A model generated the notes under the pieces. The model was not told where the DNA came from. It did not search any database and was given only the letters and a program-made list of their open reading frames with translations. A stretch of DNA of 64,000 nt from Neostapfia colusana (taxonomy: Eukaryota > Streptophyta > Magnoliopsida > Poales > Poaceae), in the NCBI GenBank assembly GCA_030760725.1, contig JASWHV010000001.1:21697928-21761927 (forward strand), written 5' to 3'. Of this stretch, positions 43,417 to 55,473 are shown piece by piece (position 1 is the first letter of the stretch; every line of letters starts with the position of its first letter). Both the position numbers and the translations under genes were made by a program.

Positions 43417-44244
43417 ATGACCAAGCTTCCTTCAGCGGCGAACTCTCCCCCCTCGCCTCTGCGGCCAACCGCGACCAGGGGGGAGTACATGTCGACACAC
43501 TCGGGACGGAGTGTGTCGGTACAAGCTGGGAGCCAGCAACCGGCTCTGGCAGCGCCGACCCCGGCAATGCAGGCTCCAACCAGCATCAAGTCTTCAGTAG
43601 CGCTGGGCGTACCCAGTGGGGGTGCGCTAGCTGCAGCGAGAGCGCTACTGTACAATCCGCCCGCTGGGGACGCGCCTCAGGCAGCGACCCGGCAGTGGAT
43701 CCGCGAGGTAGACCGTCTCGTCATTGCCGCTGCAAACCCTCGACTTCGGCGGGGACGACGCTCTGGCCAACCGGTCATGTCGCTGATGCGCGCACCATTG
43801 GTTGACGAGCAGACGGCAGACTCCAGCTCTACCAGGCCCCAATCGACATATCTGGGGACAGAGCTGGAGCGGCCCCCGTTCACCGTTCACGGCCCCCGTC
43901 GCCCCAGCTGCGACGACTAGTGGAGCTCGGGGGCCACGCCCCGACAAAAGGCAGCGGCAATCACCGGCCCCAGACAGTGACCAGGGCGGGCTATGCCCCG
44001 TGCATGGCACCGGCAACCATACTGCTGCCGAGTGCTGGGATATCCAGAGGCTCGCAGAGCGCTTCCGCAAAGGAAGACAGCAGAGGGCTGAAGCACCGTC
44101 CTACCCTCAGAGGGATGGCAAACAGAAGGTCGATGCCCAGTCACCGCTGCCCATCAGGTGGGGTTCCAGGAGCCTCAGCGTGTCATAAAGACAGTGCATA
44201 ACGGTGAGGACTCCAGTTCCGACGGTGACGGGCCAGGGCGTTAG
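43417..44244 (+). pseudogene. gag: chimeric, internally deleted Gag of N4
   Basis: Residues 1-~150 match T4 and T9 Gag (VQAGSQQPALAAPTPAM, GVPSGGALAAARA). After a junction near 43880 the sequence matches the C-terminus of N1/N2 Gag (SGARGPRPDKRQRQSP, zinc knuckle CPVHGTGNHTAAEC). The whole capsid domain is missing and the joint is out of frame. A further one-base deletion lies near 44130. This Gag cannot assemble. Confidence 0.82.
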
Positions 44245-46110
44245 CCAACTGCGGCGCGCCTCCGTGCCTCGAACATACCTCTCGGGAGCCGCCCATGGTC
44301 TGTCAACCCCTTGAAGGCCTTGCCAGAAGGGGAAGACGCCTTAGGTCATCCAAGATTAGCCCGGGCCCACCTACCCCTTGAAGGCCTTAGCCAGAAGGGG
44401 AGAACTCCCCGGGGGCCCCCAGGAGAAGCCGCGCAGGACCTGATCCAGCGCGAAGATAACAACCTCGTCGACAAGACTCGGCTGCAGGTAACACCCCACA
44501 ACGCGCGGTCTCGGCTGATGCTCTAAGCACTACCGCCAAAGAACCGAACGCGTCGGGGGCCTGCAGGAGGGCAACCTGTTGTAGCGGCACGCTCTATTCC
44601 AAGAAGGACCCATAAGCTCTCCCCCAGCAGGGAAGGTCCCTTCTGAATTATGAAAGCTGCCGCCCCAGGTACACATGCCTTTCAACCGAGAGTGGGATCC
44701 GTTCCCACAAATCCTTGCCATGAAGCAACACTGTAAGTCCTACTTCCCTAGCATCAGTAGAACAGGGTTATTCCCTTCTGTAATGGATCCCATAGAATTT
44801 AGGAACAGAGCTTGGGGCAGCTAAGTCTCAAGGGACGGTACAGGACTACGTCCAGTTTGGCCTGGTTCCGACCCTAAGCGCGTAGAGTCTTGCTTCCCTT
44901 GCAGACGAGGCGGAATATTGCCTCCATGTACAGCCAGAATTCCACCTATGGGCATGAATACAGAAACCTGTTCTACTTAGCTCCCTCTCATGCGCTCATT
45001 TAAATTATGCATTAATTTTTATGATCGCACTACCTATGTATGTTCATCGTACATCTAGCTCCCCCTCTCCCGCGCTCATCCATAGTCGGCATTCGCTATC
45101 CTACCGAAGGCGGCCGCGCTTGAGGCACCTGCCGATGGCCGAGTGAGTCTCTCGGGCCTCCCCCAGTCAGGTGTTGCGGTGTCAGTTGGTCACCTCCAGG
45201 AAAGGCCTGCGTTGTGCATGGGGGGTCCAGGGTGCGTATCCAGCTTAGCAGGCCATGAGCCCAAAGCATGCGCATCCTGCCCACCGGAGGTACAGGGGAG
45301 TACAACCGCTTTGCCTGGTCATGAACCCAAAGCACGTGCACCCTGCTTCCCCAGCGCATGGCCCGGTACTAGGGATCGGACGACCGTACCCGGACCTCGG
45401 AGGGAGCCGGAGCTCCGGCGCCCCGAGCACAGAATTGCCCAAGCCCCGTATAACGGATCAGGATCGTAAGACGAATAAGACTAGGAGATGGGAGGGGAGG
45501 ACCCCCCGAGGAGAATTACGTTTCCTCTACCTGTGTGCAGGACCTCTAGGTTATGGCAGCAGGGACTGCATGAAGCGGGGGGAATGGTGCTACCATCTAC
45601 TCCGGCCTAGGACTGGAAGGACCGGGCCCTGCCCCTTCAGCAGGGGCAGGACCCGGGGGCCCCACGTGTCCAGCGGGCCCGGAGCTCTCGCCTCCCCTTA
45701 GGAGGGCTCCGAGCTCACCACGTGGCAGGCAGAAACCGGACCTTCCCCCCCCCCCCCCCCCCCCCCCGGTGGGAGGGCTCCGAAAGCCCTACGTGTCCAG
45801 CATGGCCGGAGCTCCCGCCCCTTGAGGAGGGGCTCCGGACCCGCCACGTGGCAGGCAGATTTGGAGCTCCCCATGGGGCGAGATCCGGAGACCCCCGGGG
45901 GCCCCTAACAGGGTTAGGACGCGGGGAAGGTGTCTATGCGGAGCTCCGAGATTGGAGATGTCCTCTGAGTACCTTGCGGAGCTAAGGACTCAGTCAGGCA
46001 AAGCCAAGAAGGAGAGAAAAAGCATCACAGACACAGATATCTAAAAGAGTCGAACTAAGCGAGGCTCCATGAGCTGGACTACAGACTCGATAAAAAGTGA
46101 GAAACAATTC
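44245..46110. other. N4 spacer between gag and antisense ORF
   Basis: It has the same layout as in N1-N3: CCCCTTGAAGGCCTT modules (~44310-44395), integrase-tail remnant (~44580-44700), AT-rich patch (~44995-45020), and internal G-box units (~45660-45860). It also carries a run of 23 C residues at 45745-45767. No gene is seen. Confidence 0.65.
45745..45767. repeat. homopolymer of 23 C
   Basis: This uninterrupted cytosine run lies inside an internal G-box unit. The other N copies have six or seven C here, so it reflects slippage in N4 or an assembly artefact. Confidence 0.8.
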
Positions 46111-47841
46111 CTAAGGATCTCCCGGCTCCCGCCGGAATCTTGCGGCTACAAGGGCGGCCACATCCTCGACTTCTGCCCTGGCAGCTTGTCCCCGCACTGC
46201 GGCTGGGCCCTCTCTCGCTGGTTCTAGCGAGAAAGAGGGGTCGCGGCTCTTAAAGCATGCCAGCACATGTGAGGCGACCTCTAAGGCTAGGCCACGCCCC
46301 TCGGCCTCAAGCTCGCTCGTGACCACCGAGTCTAGCCTGTCCAGCTTGGCGCCGATCGACTCCAGCGCGGGGATCACCTCCGCCACCTTCAACGCAGGGG
46401 CCGCGGCCCTCACCGGGCTGAAGCCAAGAGGGATCAGAGCGGACCCCGCTCAATCCACGAAGCTCGAGACCGCAAGAGCCTCGGAGGACCGCAAGGCCGA
46501 AAGCTCCTCCACCTCGCGGCGGGCTGCCTGCAGAGCCTCCAGGTTCCTCTTGGAGAATTCCTTCTCCTTGGCCGCCAGGGAACTCTCCCGAAGATGGAGA
46601 GTCTTGGCGAGCCGCTCCAACTCAGCAGCCTTGAAGTCCGCGGTCAACTCCCGATCCAAGACCGCCCATCGATCACGGGAGACCTGTTCCTCCCTCAAGT
46701 CGAGGTCTGCCTTCAGGATCTCCAGCTCCTCGATCCGAGCTCGAAGGTCATCCTCGCCAGCCGCCAGCTGCGTGGCGACCCTCTCCGCCTCAGCTGCCAT
46801 GGAACGCTCTCGTTCCTCAACGGTGAGTTCACGGCGCTCCAGCTGCTGCCGTATCTCCACAGCAGCAGATAGGCTCTCTTCGGCCCGGGCGTGTGCCTCC
46901 AGAGCCTCCCTGTTGATCCGCCGCGATTGGGTGTCCATGCGGTCGACAGCCCGCTTCATCCGGTCGAGGAGCACTTCCCTGAAGTCGAGCAACTCCCGCC
47001 TAGAGTCGAGCTCGCTCTTGACCTTCACGGTCCTCTCCCGCAAAAGGTTCCCCCAGGTGAGGAGGCGATCCCATTCAACCGTATACTCCTCCCGCTCGCG
47101 ACCTAGTGCAGCCAAGACCTGCCGAATGCTCGTCTCGGCAAGCGCGAAGGTATCCGCCAGGGGCAATGGAGCAACAGAGGTCGGGGCAGTCCCCCCGACC
47201 TCCTCCATTACCTCATCCTCAAGAGGAGTTGACGCACCAGTAACCGAGACGAGACGCCGATCAGGAGAAGCTGGCTCCGAGGCTCTGGTGGCCGGACCTG
47301 CCGGGCTCTCTTCAGCTTCTGGCTCCTTGACCTGTGGAGAGGGGCGAGCTGGGGAAGGCGGTGCTGGAGTAAAGACCGGGTCGCCTGGTGCAGGGTCGAC
47401 CTGCGCTGGCTTGGGGGCCGTGGTGGCCGTCTCGGCAGGAAGAGACGACGCTGCCGCGGAATCCGGGCACACCGGAACAGGAGAAGTTTGCGCTGGCCAG
47501 GGGGCCGCGGCAGTTGCCCCTGGTTCCGAGCGCAACGGCACGGACTCTCCGCAAGTCAGGGATGTCCGGGAAGCGCGGACACTCCAGCGGGCTCTGAACC
47601 CCGACTTCCGAGCCGGGGTAGGACTCCCAGAGCCCGCTACCGTCACTGACGGCCGCTCCGCAGTCGCCTGAACTGGCGGAACAGAGGACGCCCCAGAAGC
47701 TTCGCTCAACGCATCAGCCCGGGGCCTCTTCGAGTCGCCACCGGAGGGAGTGCCAGGCACCCCAGATTCCTGACTTGGCGCCGACGCCGTCGCTGGAGGA
47801 GATCGAGCACGCTTCTTCTCTGGTGGCGGGTTGGAGGCCAC
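46111..47841 (-). pseudogene. aORF of N4: start codon lost and one stop
   Basis: It is collinear with the intact aORF of N2. The start codon is GTG (47839-47841) instead of ATG, and TGA at 46450-46452 replaces CGA after SSFVD. The coiled coil and the C-terminal segment are otherwise preserved. Upstream in-frame sequence is open to 47988. Confidence 0.76.
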
Positions 47842-48324
47842 GGCTAGGGAGGACAAAAGCACAAGAGTCCGAGAAGAAACGCGGGGAGGTGCGAAGGGAA
47901 ACCGCAATGCGAGTAAGATCCCCTCTAAAGACCTTCCCGGGTGCAATCCCAAGCGATTCGGAACTCTTCGAATACACCGCGTCGGCAACCGCTTCGGCTC
48001 CTAGACCGAGCGCCAATGACAGGTGGGCCCAAGCCGCCCGACCAGAGCGGTGGGCCAAGGAGTCAGTCTGTCAGTCTGCTAAGAAGACAAGCCGGCAAGG
48101 CTCTTCGGCGGTTCCCGAAGAAAGCGCCGCATCATGCAGAAGTGGCAGCCTTGGGAACCGCCGCAGTAAAAGCAACCATCAAGTGAGCGCACGCTCCCAC
48201 GATCCCGTGGCCGTTCGTGCTCCGGCAGCGGTCAATTCGGGACTTAGAGAAAGTGCGCGGATCGGAAGAGACGGAGCTCCCACCTCGGGCTTGCTATCTC
48301 CCCTGAGATGGGCCCGGGGGCCAC
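47842..48324 (-). other. antisense-ORF leader in N4
   Basis: It is homologous to the other leaders. It carries a small local duplication of GTCAGTCT near 48063-48075. No gene is seen. Confidence 0.55.
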
Positions 48325-49421
48325 TGACGGTACCTGAGATATGGGGTACCCCTGCACACAGGAAGAAATGCCTAAGGAACTCACCCTTCTCTGCAAGGAG
48401 AGCTCCGAAGGCGCCACGCGTCCGGCGGGGCCGGACCTCCCTCTCCTCAGAGGAGAGCTCCGGGCCCGCCACGTGGCATACAGAAGCCGGACCTCCCCCT
48501 CCGTGGGAGAGTGGTCCGAAGGCGCCACGCGTCCAGCGGGGCCAGATCTCCCTCTCCCTAGAGGAGAGCTCCAGGCCCGCCGCGTGGCCGACAGAAGCTG
48601 AGCCTCCCCCTCCGCGGGGAGAGGTCCTGAGGCTCCACGAGCCCCGCAGGACGGACCCTTCTCTCCTCAGAGAAGGGCTCCAGGCCCGCCACGTGGCCAG
48701 AAGAACGGTGCTGTCTGCCCCCGAGAGATAGGCAGCGGGCGTAAAGACGCCCCATACCTTGCCCGTACAAGGTATTCAAGGCCCGCGTCTTCCCAAGACG
48801 CGGAGACGCGGAGCACGCCTCTGTCAGGTGCCGTTGCAACCAGTCGCATCACAGACTGGCGCGCGGTGTCAGAACCTGCCAGCCAATAAACTCCGCGACA
48901 AGACATCCCATGCCACCTGCGCCGTCATCAACCACTACGACTGGCATGCGGCATGGGCAGGGCGGCAAGATGAAGACGCAGAAGCCTTCGACCAGAGACA
49001 ACTACCGGCATAACTGCAGATACGGTAGATAGTAGACAATCTTCCCGGGACCACCTGTCGGGTCCCGGCTCCCCTTGTAAGCCGCCCGAGTCTTGGACTA
49101 TAAAAGGCTCGGGTAGACGACGATAGCAAGGGTTCGCACTTTGATACTCATACGCTAGCCATACACTCTTAAGCTGTAACTTACCCCCAAGCTCAGGACT
49201 CCGGCCCTGAGCAGCAAGCAATACAGCGAGCTCCATAGCTCGCCGTGGACGTAGGGTTTTACGCTCCGGCGGCCTGAACCACGTAAAACTCACCGTGTCA
49301 AGCTCTTACTAACTCGTCCATCTGCGCAAGCTCTCCGCTAGGAACTAGCCCCACCGAAAAAAGAATCTCCGCGGGCTGCTCAGTGCAGACCCGGGGGAAG
49401 TGTCGACAGAACACTTCGACA
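48325..49421 (+). repeat. 3' LTR of N4
   Basis: It starts TGACGG (one base changed from TGTCGG) and ends CACTTCGACA, followed by the duplicated ccaag. Confidence 0.92.
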
Positions 49422-49426
49422 CCAAG

Positions 49427-49789
49427 TGATTTGGAACTCTTCGAGTACGCCGCATCGGCAACCGCTTCGGCTCCGAGGCCGAGCGCCGATGATAGGTGGA
49501 CCCAAGCCGCTCGACTGAAGCGGTGGGTCAAGGAGTCAGTCTCCTAAGAAGACAAGCCGGCAAGGCACTTCGGTGGTTCCCGAAGAAAGCGCCGCAACAT
49601 GCAGAAGTGGCAGTCTTGGGAACCGCCACAGTAAAAGCAACCATCAAGTGGGCGCACGCTCCCACGATCCTGCGACCGTTCGTGCTCCGGCAGCGGTCAA
49701 TGCAGGACTTAGAGAAAGTGCGCGGATCAGAAGAGACGGAGGTCCCACCTCGGGCTCGCTATCTCCACCGAGATGGGCCCGGGGGCCAC
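49427..49789 (+). other. T5 region between N4 and 3' LTR
   Basis: This resumes the T5 leader interrupted at 42261. No gene is seen. Confidence 0.65.
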
Positions 49790-50889
49790 TGCCGGTACCT
49801 GAGATATGGGGTACCCCCGCGCACAGGGGGAAAATGCCTAAGGAACTCGCCCTTCTCCGCAGGGAGAGCTCCGAAAGCGCCACGCGTCCGGCGGGGCCGG
49901 ACCTCCCTCTCCTCAGAGGAGAGCTCCGGGCCCACCATGTGGCATACAAAAGCCGGACCTCCCCCTCCGCGGGCGACGGGTCCGAAGGTGCCACGTATCC
50001 GGCGGGGCCGGACCTCCCTCTCCTCAGAGAGGAGCTCCGGGCCTGCCACGTGGCCGACAGAAGCCGAACCTCCCCCTCCGCGGGGAGAGGTCCGAAGGCC
50101 CCACGTGCCCTGTGGGGCCGGACCCTCCTCTCCTCTGAGAAGGGCTCCGGGCCCGCCACGTGGCCAGCAGAACAGCGCTGCCTGCCCCCGAGCGATAGGC
50201 AGCGGGCGTAAAGACGCCCCATACCTTGCCCGTACAAGGTATTCAAGGCCCGCGTCTTCCCAAGACGCGGAGACGCGGAGCACGCCTCTGTCAGGTGCCG
50301 TTGTGCCCAGTCGCATCACAGACTGGCGCGCGGTGTCAGAACCTGCCAGCCAATAAACACCACGACAAGACATCCCATGCCGCCTGCGCCGTCATCAACC
50401 ACTACGACTAGCGTGCGGCATGGGCAGGGAGGCAAGACGGAGACTCGGAATCCTTCACCAGAGACAACTACCGGCATAACTGCAGATACGGTAGATAACA
50501 GTCAATCTGCCTGGGACCACCTGTCGGGTCCCGGGCCCCCCTTGTAAGCCACCCGAGTCTTGGACTATAAAAGGCTCGGGTAGGCGACAATAGCAAGGGT
50601 TCGCATTTCTGCAACTCATACGCTAGCCATTCACGCCCAAGCTGTAACTCACCCCCAAGCTCAGGACTCCGGCCCTGAGCAGCAAGCAATACAGCGAGCT
50701 CCATAGCTCGCCGTGGACGTAGGGTATTACGCTCCGGTGGCCTGAACCACGTAAAACTCACAGTGTCAAGCTCTTACTAACTCGTCCATCCGCGCAAGCT
50801 CTCCGCAAGGGACTAGCCCCACCGAAAAAAGAACCTCCGCGGGCTGCCCAGTGCAGACACGGGGGAAGTGTCGACCGAACACTTCGACA
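49790..50889 (+). repeat. 3' LTR of T5
   Basis: It starts TGCCGG (mutated TGTCGG) and ends CACTTCGACA, 1100 bp, with TATAAAA at 50566-50572. It is followed by integrase coding sequence of T6, so gtgcg (50890-50894) is the likely target site. Confidence 0.9.
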
Positions 50890-51659
50890 GTGCGTATGGC
50901 TAAGAGATACGAGCTGGTAGAGGGGGATATCTACCGGCGTGGCGCCAACCACATCCTATTGCGGTGCATAACCCAGGGGGAAGGCTGCGACTTGCTCGCT
51001 GAGATCCATGGAGGCGAATGTGGAAGTCACTCTTCCTCACACACGCTTGTTGGTAAAGCCTTCCGGCATGGCTTCTACTGGCCGACAGCACTCCAGGATG
51101 CCGTCAAGCTTGTCGAGAGCTGTAAGGCGTGCCAGTTCCACGCCAAGCAGATCCATACACCGGCTCAGGCGGTACAGATGATCCCGCCCTCGTGGCCATT
51201 TGCCGTATGGGGGCTGGACATTTTGGGACTATTTCCCAGAACCGTTGGGGGATTCTGGTACCTCTATGTCGCCATCGACAAGTTCACCAAGTGGCCAGAA
51301 GCTACACCAGTTATCACCATCAACAAACAATCCGCAGTAAAATTCATCAAGTCTATTGTATGCCGGTTCGGGGTCCCAAACAGAATCATCACCGACAACG
51401 GGACCCAGTTCACCAGCGCAGCCTTCCAAGACTACTGCGAAGACCTCATCATTCAGGTGTGCTATGCCTCTATCGCCCACCCAAAGAGCAAGGGGCAAGT
51501 CGAGAGGGCCAACGCGGAGATCCTCCGGGGCCTTAAGACTCGCACCTACGCCAGCCTGAAGAAACATGGTGCCAATTGGGTAGATGAGCTTCCGAGCACA
51601 CTATGGGCTAACCGGACATCCCAGAGCCGGGCCACCGGAGAGACACCCTTCTTCATGGT
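50890..51659 (+). pseudogene. pol: integrase fragment of T6
   Basis: A 256-codon open fragment starts VRMAKRYELVEGD in the zinc-binding region. It includes the complete core: Asp in WGLDILG, Asp in ITDNGTQFTS, Glu in GQVERANAE. It ends at TGETPFFMV, where the T7 LTR begins. It retains the segment lost from T5 integrase. Its upstream part is separated by T5 and not recognised elsewhere in the window. Confidence 0.82.
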
Positions 51660-52453
51660 TGTCGGTACCTGAGATATGGGGTACCCCCGCGAACAGGGTA
51701 AAATGCCTAAGGAACTCGCCCTTCTCCGCAGGGAGAGCTCCGAAGGCGCCACGCGTCCGGCGGGGCCGGACCTCCCTCTCCTCAGAGGAGAGCTCCGGGC
51801 CTGCCACGTGGCATACAGAAGCCGGACCTCCCCCTCCGCGGGAGAGAGGTCCGAAGACGCCGCGTGTCCAGCGGGGCCGGACCTCCCTCTCCTCAGAGGA
51901 GAGCTCCGGGCCCGCCACGTGGCCAACAGAAGCCGAGTCTCCCCCTCCGCGGGGAGAGGTCCGGAGGCTCCACGTGCCCGTGGAGCTGACCCTCCTCTCC
52001 TCTGAGAAGGGCCCCGGGCCCACCACGTGGCAGCAGAACGGCGCTGCCTGCCCCGAGCAGTAGGCAGCGGGCGTAAAGACACCCCATACCTTGCCCGTAC
52101 AAGGTATTCAAGGCCCGCGTCTTCCCGAGACGCGGAGACGCGGAGCACGCGTCTGTCAGGTGCCGTTGCGCCCAGTCGCATCACAGACTGGCGCGCGGTG
52201 TCAGAACCTGCCAGCCAATAAACACCGCGACAAGACATCTCATGCCGCCTGCGCCGCCATCAACCACTACGACTAGCATGCGGCATGGGCAGGGCGGCAA
52301 GATGAAGATACAGAAGCCTTCGACAAGAGGCAACTACCGGCATAACTGCGGATACGGTAGATGATAGACAATCTTCCTGGGACCATCTGTCGGGTCCCGG
52401 CCCCCCTTGTAAGCTGCCCGAGCCTTGGACTATAAAAGGCTCGGGTAGGCGTC
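51660..52453 (+). repeat. T7: 5' portion of a plus LTR
   Basis: It begins TGTCGGTACC and stops about 15 bases after TATAAAA, at ...GTAGGCGTC, where a minus LTR (T8) starts. About 300 bases of its 3' end are missing from the window, as expected for an insertion split. Confidence 0.85.
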
Positions 52454-52956
52454 TGTCGAAGTCTGCGATCGACACTTCCCCCGGGCCTGCACTGGGCAGC
52501 CCGCGGAGGTTCTTTTTTCGGAGGGGCTAGTTCCTAGCGGAGAGCTTGCGCGGATGGACGAGTTAGTGAGAGCTTGACACGGGAAGTTTTACGTGGTTCA
52601 GGCCGCCGGAGCGTAAAACCCTACGTCCACGGCGAGCTATGGAGCTCGCTGTATTGCTTGCTGCTCAGGGCCGGGGGCCTGAGCTTGGGGGTGAGTTACA
52701 GCTTGAGAGTGTATGGCTAGCGTATGAGTTGCAGAATGCGAACCAGGGGTGCGGATGGCTAGAGTCCGACCCCCTGCTAACGTCGCCTACCCGAGTCTTT
52801 TATAGTCCAAGACTCGAGTGGCTTACAAGGGGGGCCCGGGACCCGACAGGTGGCCCCGGGGTGATTTCCTACCAGCTATTATGTCTTGGCGCTGCTGTCG
52901 AAGTCCTCGTCCTGCCGCCCTACCCATGCCGCAGGCTAAGTGTAGCGTGTAGTCGT
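52454..52956 (-). repeat. T8: partial, divergent minus LTR
   Basis: It begins TGTCGAAGTC. It is LTR-like to ~52743, then has a small insertion (AGGGGTGCGGATGG..), then continues as a more divergent LTR to about 52956. There it meets a run of nine C and T9 gag. The distal half is absent, so a deletion or recombination joined T8 to T9. Confidence 0.75.
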
Positions 52957-54680
52957 CCCCCCCCCGCCTCTGCGGCAGACCGCGACCAGGGGGGAGTACA
53001 TGTCGACACACTCGGGACGGAGTGTGTCGGTACGAGCTGGGATCCAGCAACCGGCTCTGGCAGCGCCGACCCCGGCAATGCAGGCTCCAACCAGCTTCAA
53101 GTCTTCAGTAGCGCTGGGCGTGCCCAGTGGGGGTGCGTTAGCTGCGGCGAGAGCGCTACTGTACAATCCGCCCGCTGGGGACGCGCCTCAGGCAGCGACC
53201 CAGCAGTGGATCCGCGAGGTAGACCGTCTCGTCGTCGCCGCCGCAAACCTTCAACCTCGGCGGGGACGACGCTCTGGCCAATCGGTCGTGTCGCTGATGC
53301 GCGCACCATTGTATGACGAGCAGACGGCAGACTCCAGCTCTACCAGCCCCCAATCAACAGATCTGAGGACAGAGCTGGAGCAGTGTCACCTGGGTCAAGA
53401 TGCCCGGGTATACCTCGAGCGGCGCCGAGAAAGGCGTCGCCACCAAGAGGCTGACAACAGCATGACGTCGGCCTCGACCCAGCCTGAAGAGCAGACCTTC
53501 GCCACACGATCTCTGCCCCAGGCCTGTGCCGTGCAGAATATGCCACAGTTATATGTCCTGCATATGGTGCCCCCGGCCTATGGTGCAGCCTTGCCCATGC
53601 CGGGGCACGCGGTGCTCAGTGCGAACCAAGCGTTCGCGGCATCAGAACCTGCGGCGACAGAAGCAGGGTGTGCGGCCCTCGCGCCCCACCTTCGCTTCGC
53701 AAAGTGGCCGTGCAAGTTTGGGCCGCTCCTGCACGAGAAGTACGACGGCAGCATCAACCCGGCAGAGTTCCTCCAGATCTACTCCACCGCCGTACTTGCC
53801 TCAGGAGGGGATGAAGCCGTCATGGCCAATTACTTCCCTGTCGCCTTGACTGGCCCAGCTCGGTCTTGGCTCATGAACCTCCCCAGGGTTCCGTAACTTC
53901 CTGGGGAGAGCTTTGCCGACAGTTCATAGCCAACTTTGGCAGTTCCTACACCCGGCCTGGCATGGAGCTCGACCTCCACGCCATCCAACAACAACCTGGG
54001 GAGTCGCTGCGCTCTTTCATCCAGCGGTTCTCCCAGGTGCAGAACACCATCCCACACATTCAAAATGCTTCTGTGGTGGTGGCGTTCCGGCAAGGCGTCC
54101 GAGACAAGAAGATGCTTGAGAAACTCGCGACCAGGGAGGTCCGCGATGCCTCAGAGCTCTTCAGCTTGGCGGACAAGTGCGCCAGAGCAGCCGAAGGACG
54201 GAACTGGCACTCACAGCCATCCTCCGAGTCAGGAGGGCTGCCCGGATCTGGTCCTACTCCCTATGGAGGTAGCAGGAAGACCAAGAGCCGAGGCAGAAGC
54301 AAGATAAGACCGCCGGCCGCGACCCCGGTCGTCACTGCAGCGACGCTCAGTGGGGCTCGGCGGCCACGCCCTGACAAGAGGCAGCGAAAGTCACCGATCC
54401 CGGAAGATAGCCAGGACAACATGTGCCCCGTGCATGGCAGCTGTCGCCACACTACTGCCGAGTGCCGGGAGATCCGAAGGCTCGCAGAGTGCTTCCGCAA
54501 GGGGAAGCGGCAGTGGGCTGATGCCCTGCCCTTCCGTCCAAAGGAAGACGAGCAGGGGGTGGATGTTCCAGACAACATCGACCACCCAGAGGAGATCCAG
54601 GAGTCTCAGCGTGTCGTGAAGGCGGCACGCAATCATAAGGACTATTGCTCCAGTGACGATGAGCGTCGGAAGAAGCTCTA
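52957..54680 (+). pseudogene. gag: Gag of T9, one frameshift
   Basis: This is a T-type Gag with first ATG at 53000 (MSTHSGRSVSV). The N-terminal ~300 codons are open to 53896. A missing C at ~53888 (CTCCCCAGGG versus CTCCCCCAGGG expected) shifts the frame inside the capsid domain. The C-terminal part continues from 53866 in the next frame, with LRSFIQRF, the zinc knuckle CPVHGSCRHTTAEC and the tail leading without a stop into protease. Confidence 0.82.
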
Positions 54681-55473
54681 CGTCATATACGGCGGGTCCG
54701 CCGACCCCTCGTCCCGAAGCGCAGTCAAGACTCTGCGCCGAGCGGTAGCATCGGTGGCGCCACTCCCAAGTGCTGCACCGCACCTTAAGTGGATGGGGAC
54801 CCCCATCAGCTTTGACGCCACCGACTGCCCCAGGAACATGGCTGGGGCCGGCCAACTACCGCTCCTGGTGGCCCCTACCATCGCCAACGTGAGAATGTAC
54901 CACGTTTTGGTAAATGGAGGAGCTGGGCTGAACCTCATCAGCCGTGCAGCTTTCCAGAAGCTGCAGGTCCCGATGGCCAAGCTCACCCCGTCGAGCCCGT
55001 TCTCAGGGGTAGGGCCGGGACAGGTTATCCCCTACGGCAACATTAGTCTCCCGGTGACCTTCGGGGCTCCGGACAGCTATCGAACAGAGTACATTCTGTT
55101 CGACGTAGCGGAGATAGACCTCCCCTTCAACGCCATAATCGGCAGGCCAGCCCTGTACCGGTTCATGGCTGTAGCCCACTACGGCTACCTCGTCCTGAAG
55201 ATGCCAACACCGACGGGCGTTCTCAGGATTCATGGGGACCGCACTGCTGCAGTGTCGGCCCTGGAGAAGCTCCAAGCGCTCGCAACAGCTGGGGCATCAG
55301 CCCCCGGCAATGCGGAGCCAGACCAGCTCCGCCGGAGCGCACGTCACCGTGCTTCCACCACAGCACCCCGGGTGCAACCTCTCGACGAGGGCGGCGTCCC
55401 CTTAAAGGTCGTCCAAGTCGGCGCCGAAGCTACCCAGATCACCCGGGTAGCCGGGGGCCTGGATAGAAAATAG
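54681..55473 (+). pseudogene. pol: aspartic protease of T9 with catalytic Asp lost
   Basis: It is in frame with the Gag C-terminus. The active site reads VLVNGGAG instead of VLVDGGAG; the AAT codon is at 54913-54915. Aspartic proteases need this Asp, so the enzyme should be inactive. The frame ends at TAG (55471-55473), again followed in frame by RT. Confidence 0.85.

Larger units (their letters stand above)
42262..49421 (+). mobile_element. N4: non-autonomous Gypsy element with chimeric gag
   Basis: This complete element is in plus orientation, with LTRs at 42262-43358 and 48325-49421. The target duplication ccaag lies at 42257-42261 and 49422-49426. Its gag joins a T-type N-terminus to an N-type C-terminus. 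The antisense ORF is damaged. It is inserted upstream of the antisense ORF of T5. Confidence 0.94.
27231..50889 (+). mobile_element. T5: autonomous-type Gypsy element with N3 and N4 nested inside
   Basis: In plus orientation the parts are an LTR remnant (27231-27405), the C-terminal half of gag, protease, RT, RNase H (to 31029), [N3], integrase (39106-40516), a degraded antisense ORF (41499-42152), [N4], and the 3' LTR (49790-50889). Removing N3 and N4 with one copy of each target duplication restores a collinear Gypsy pol. The order PR-RT-RNase H-IN is diagnostic of Ty3/Gypsy. The archaeal-type RNase H, the extra antisense ORF and the zinc-knuckle form point to the Tat lineage. It is decayed, with frameshifts at ~28226, ~29793 and in RNase H. 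Confidence 0.85.
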
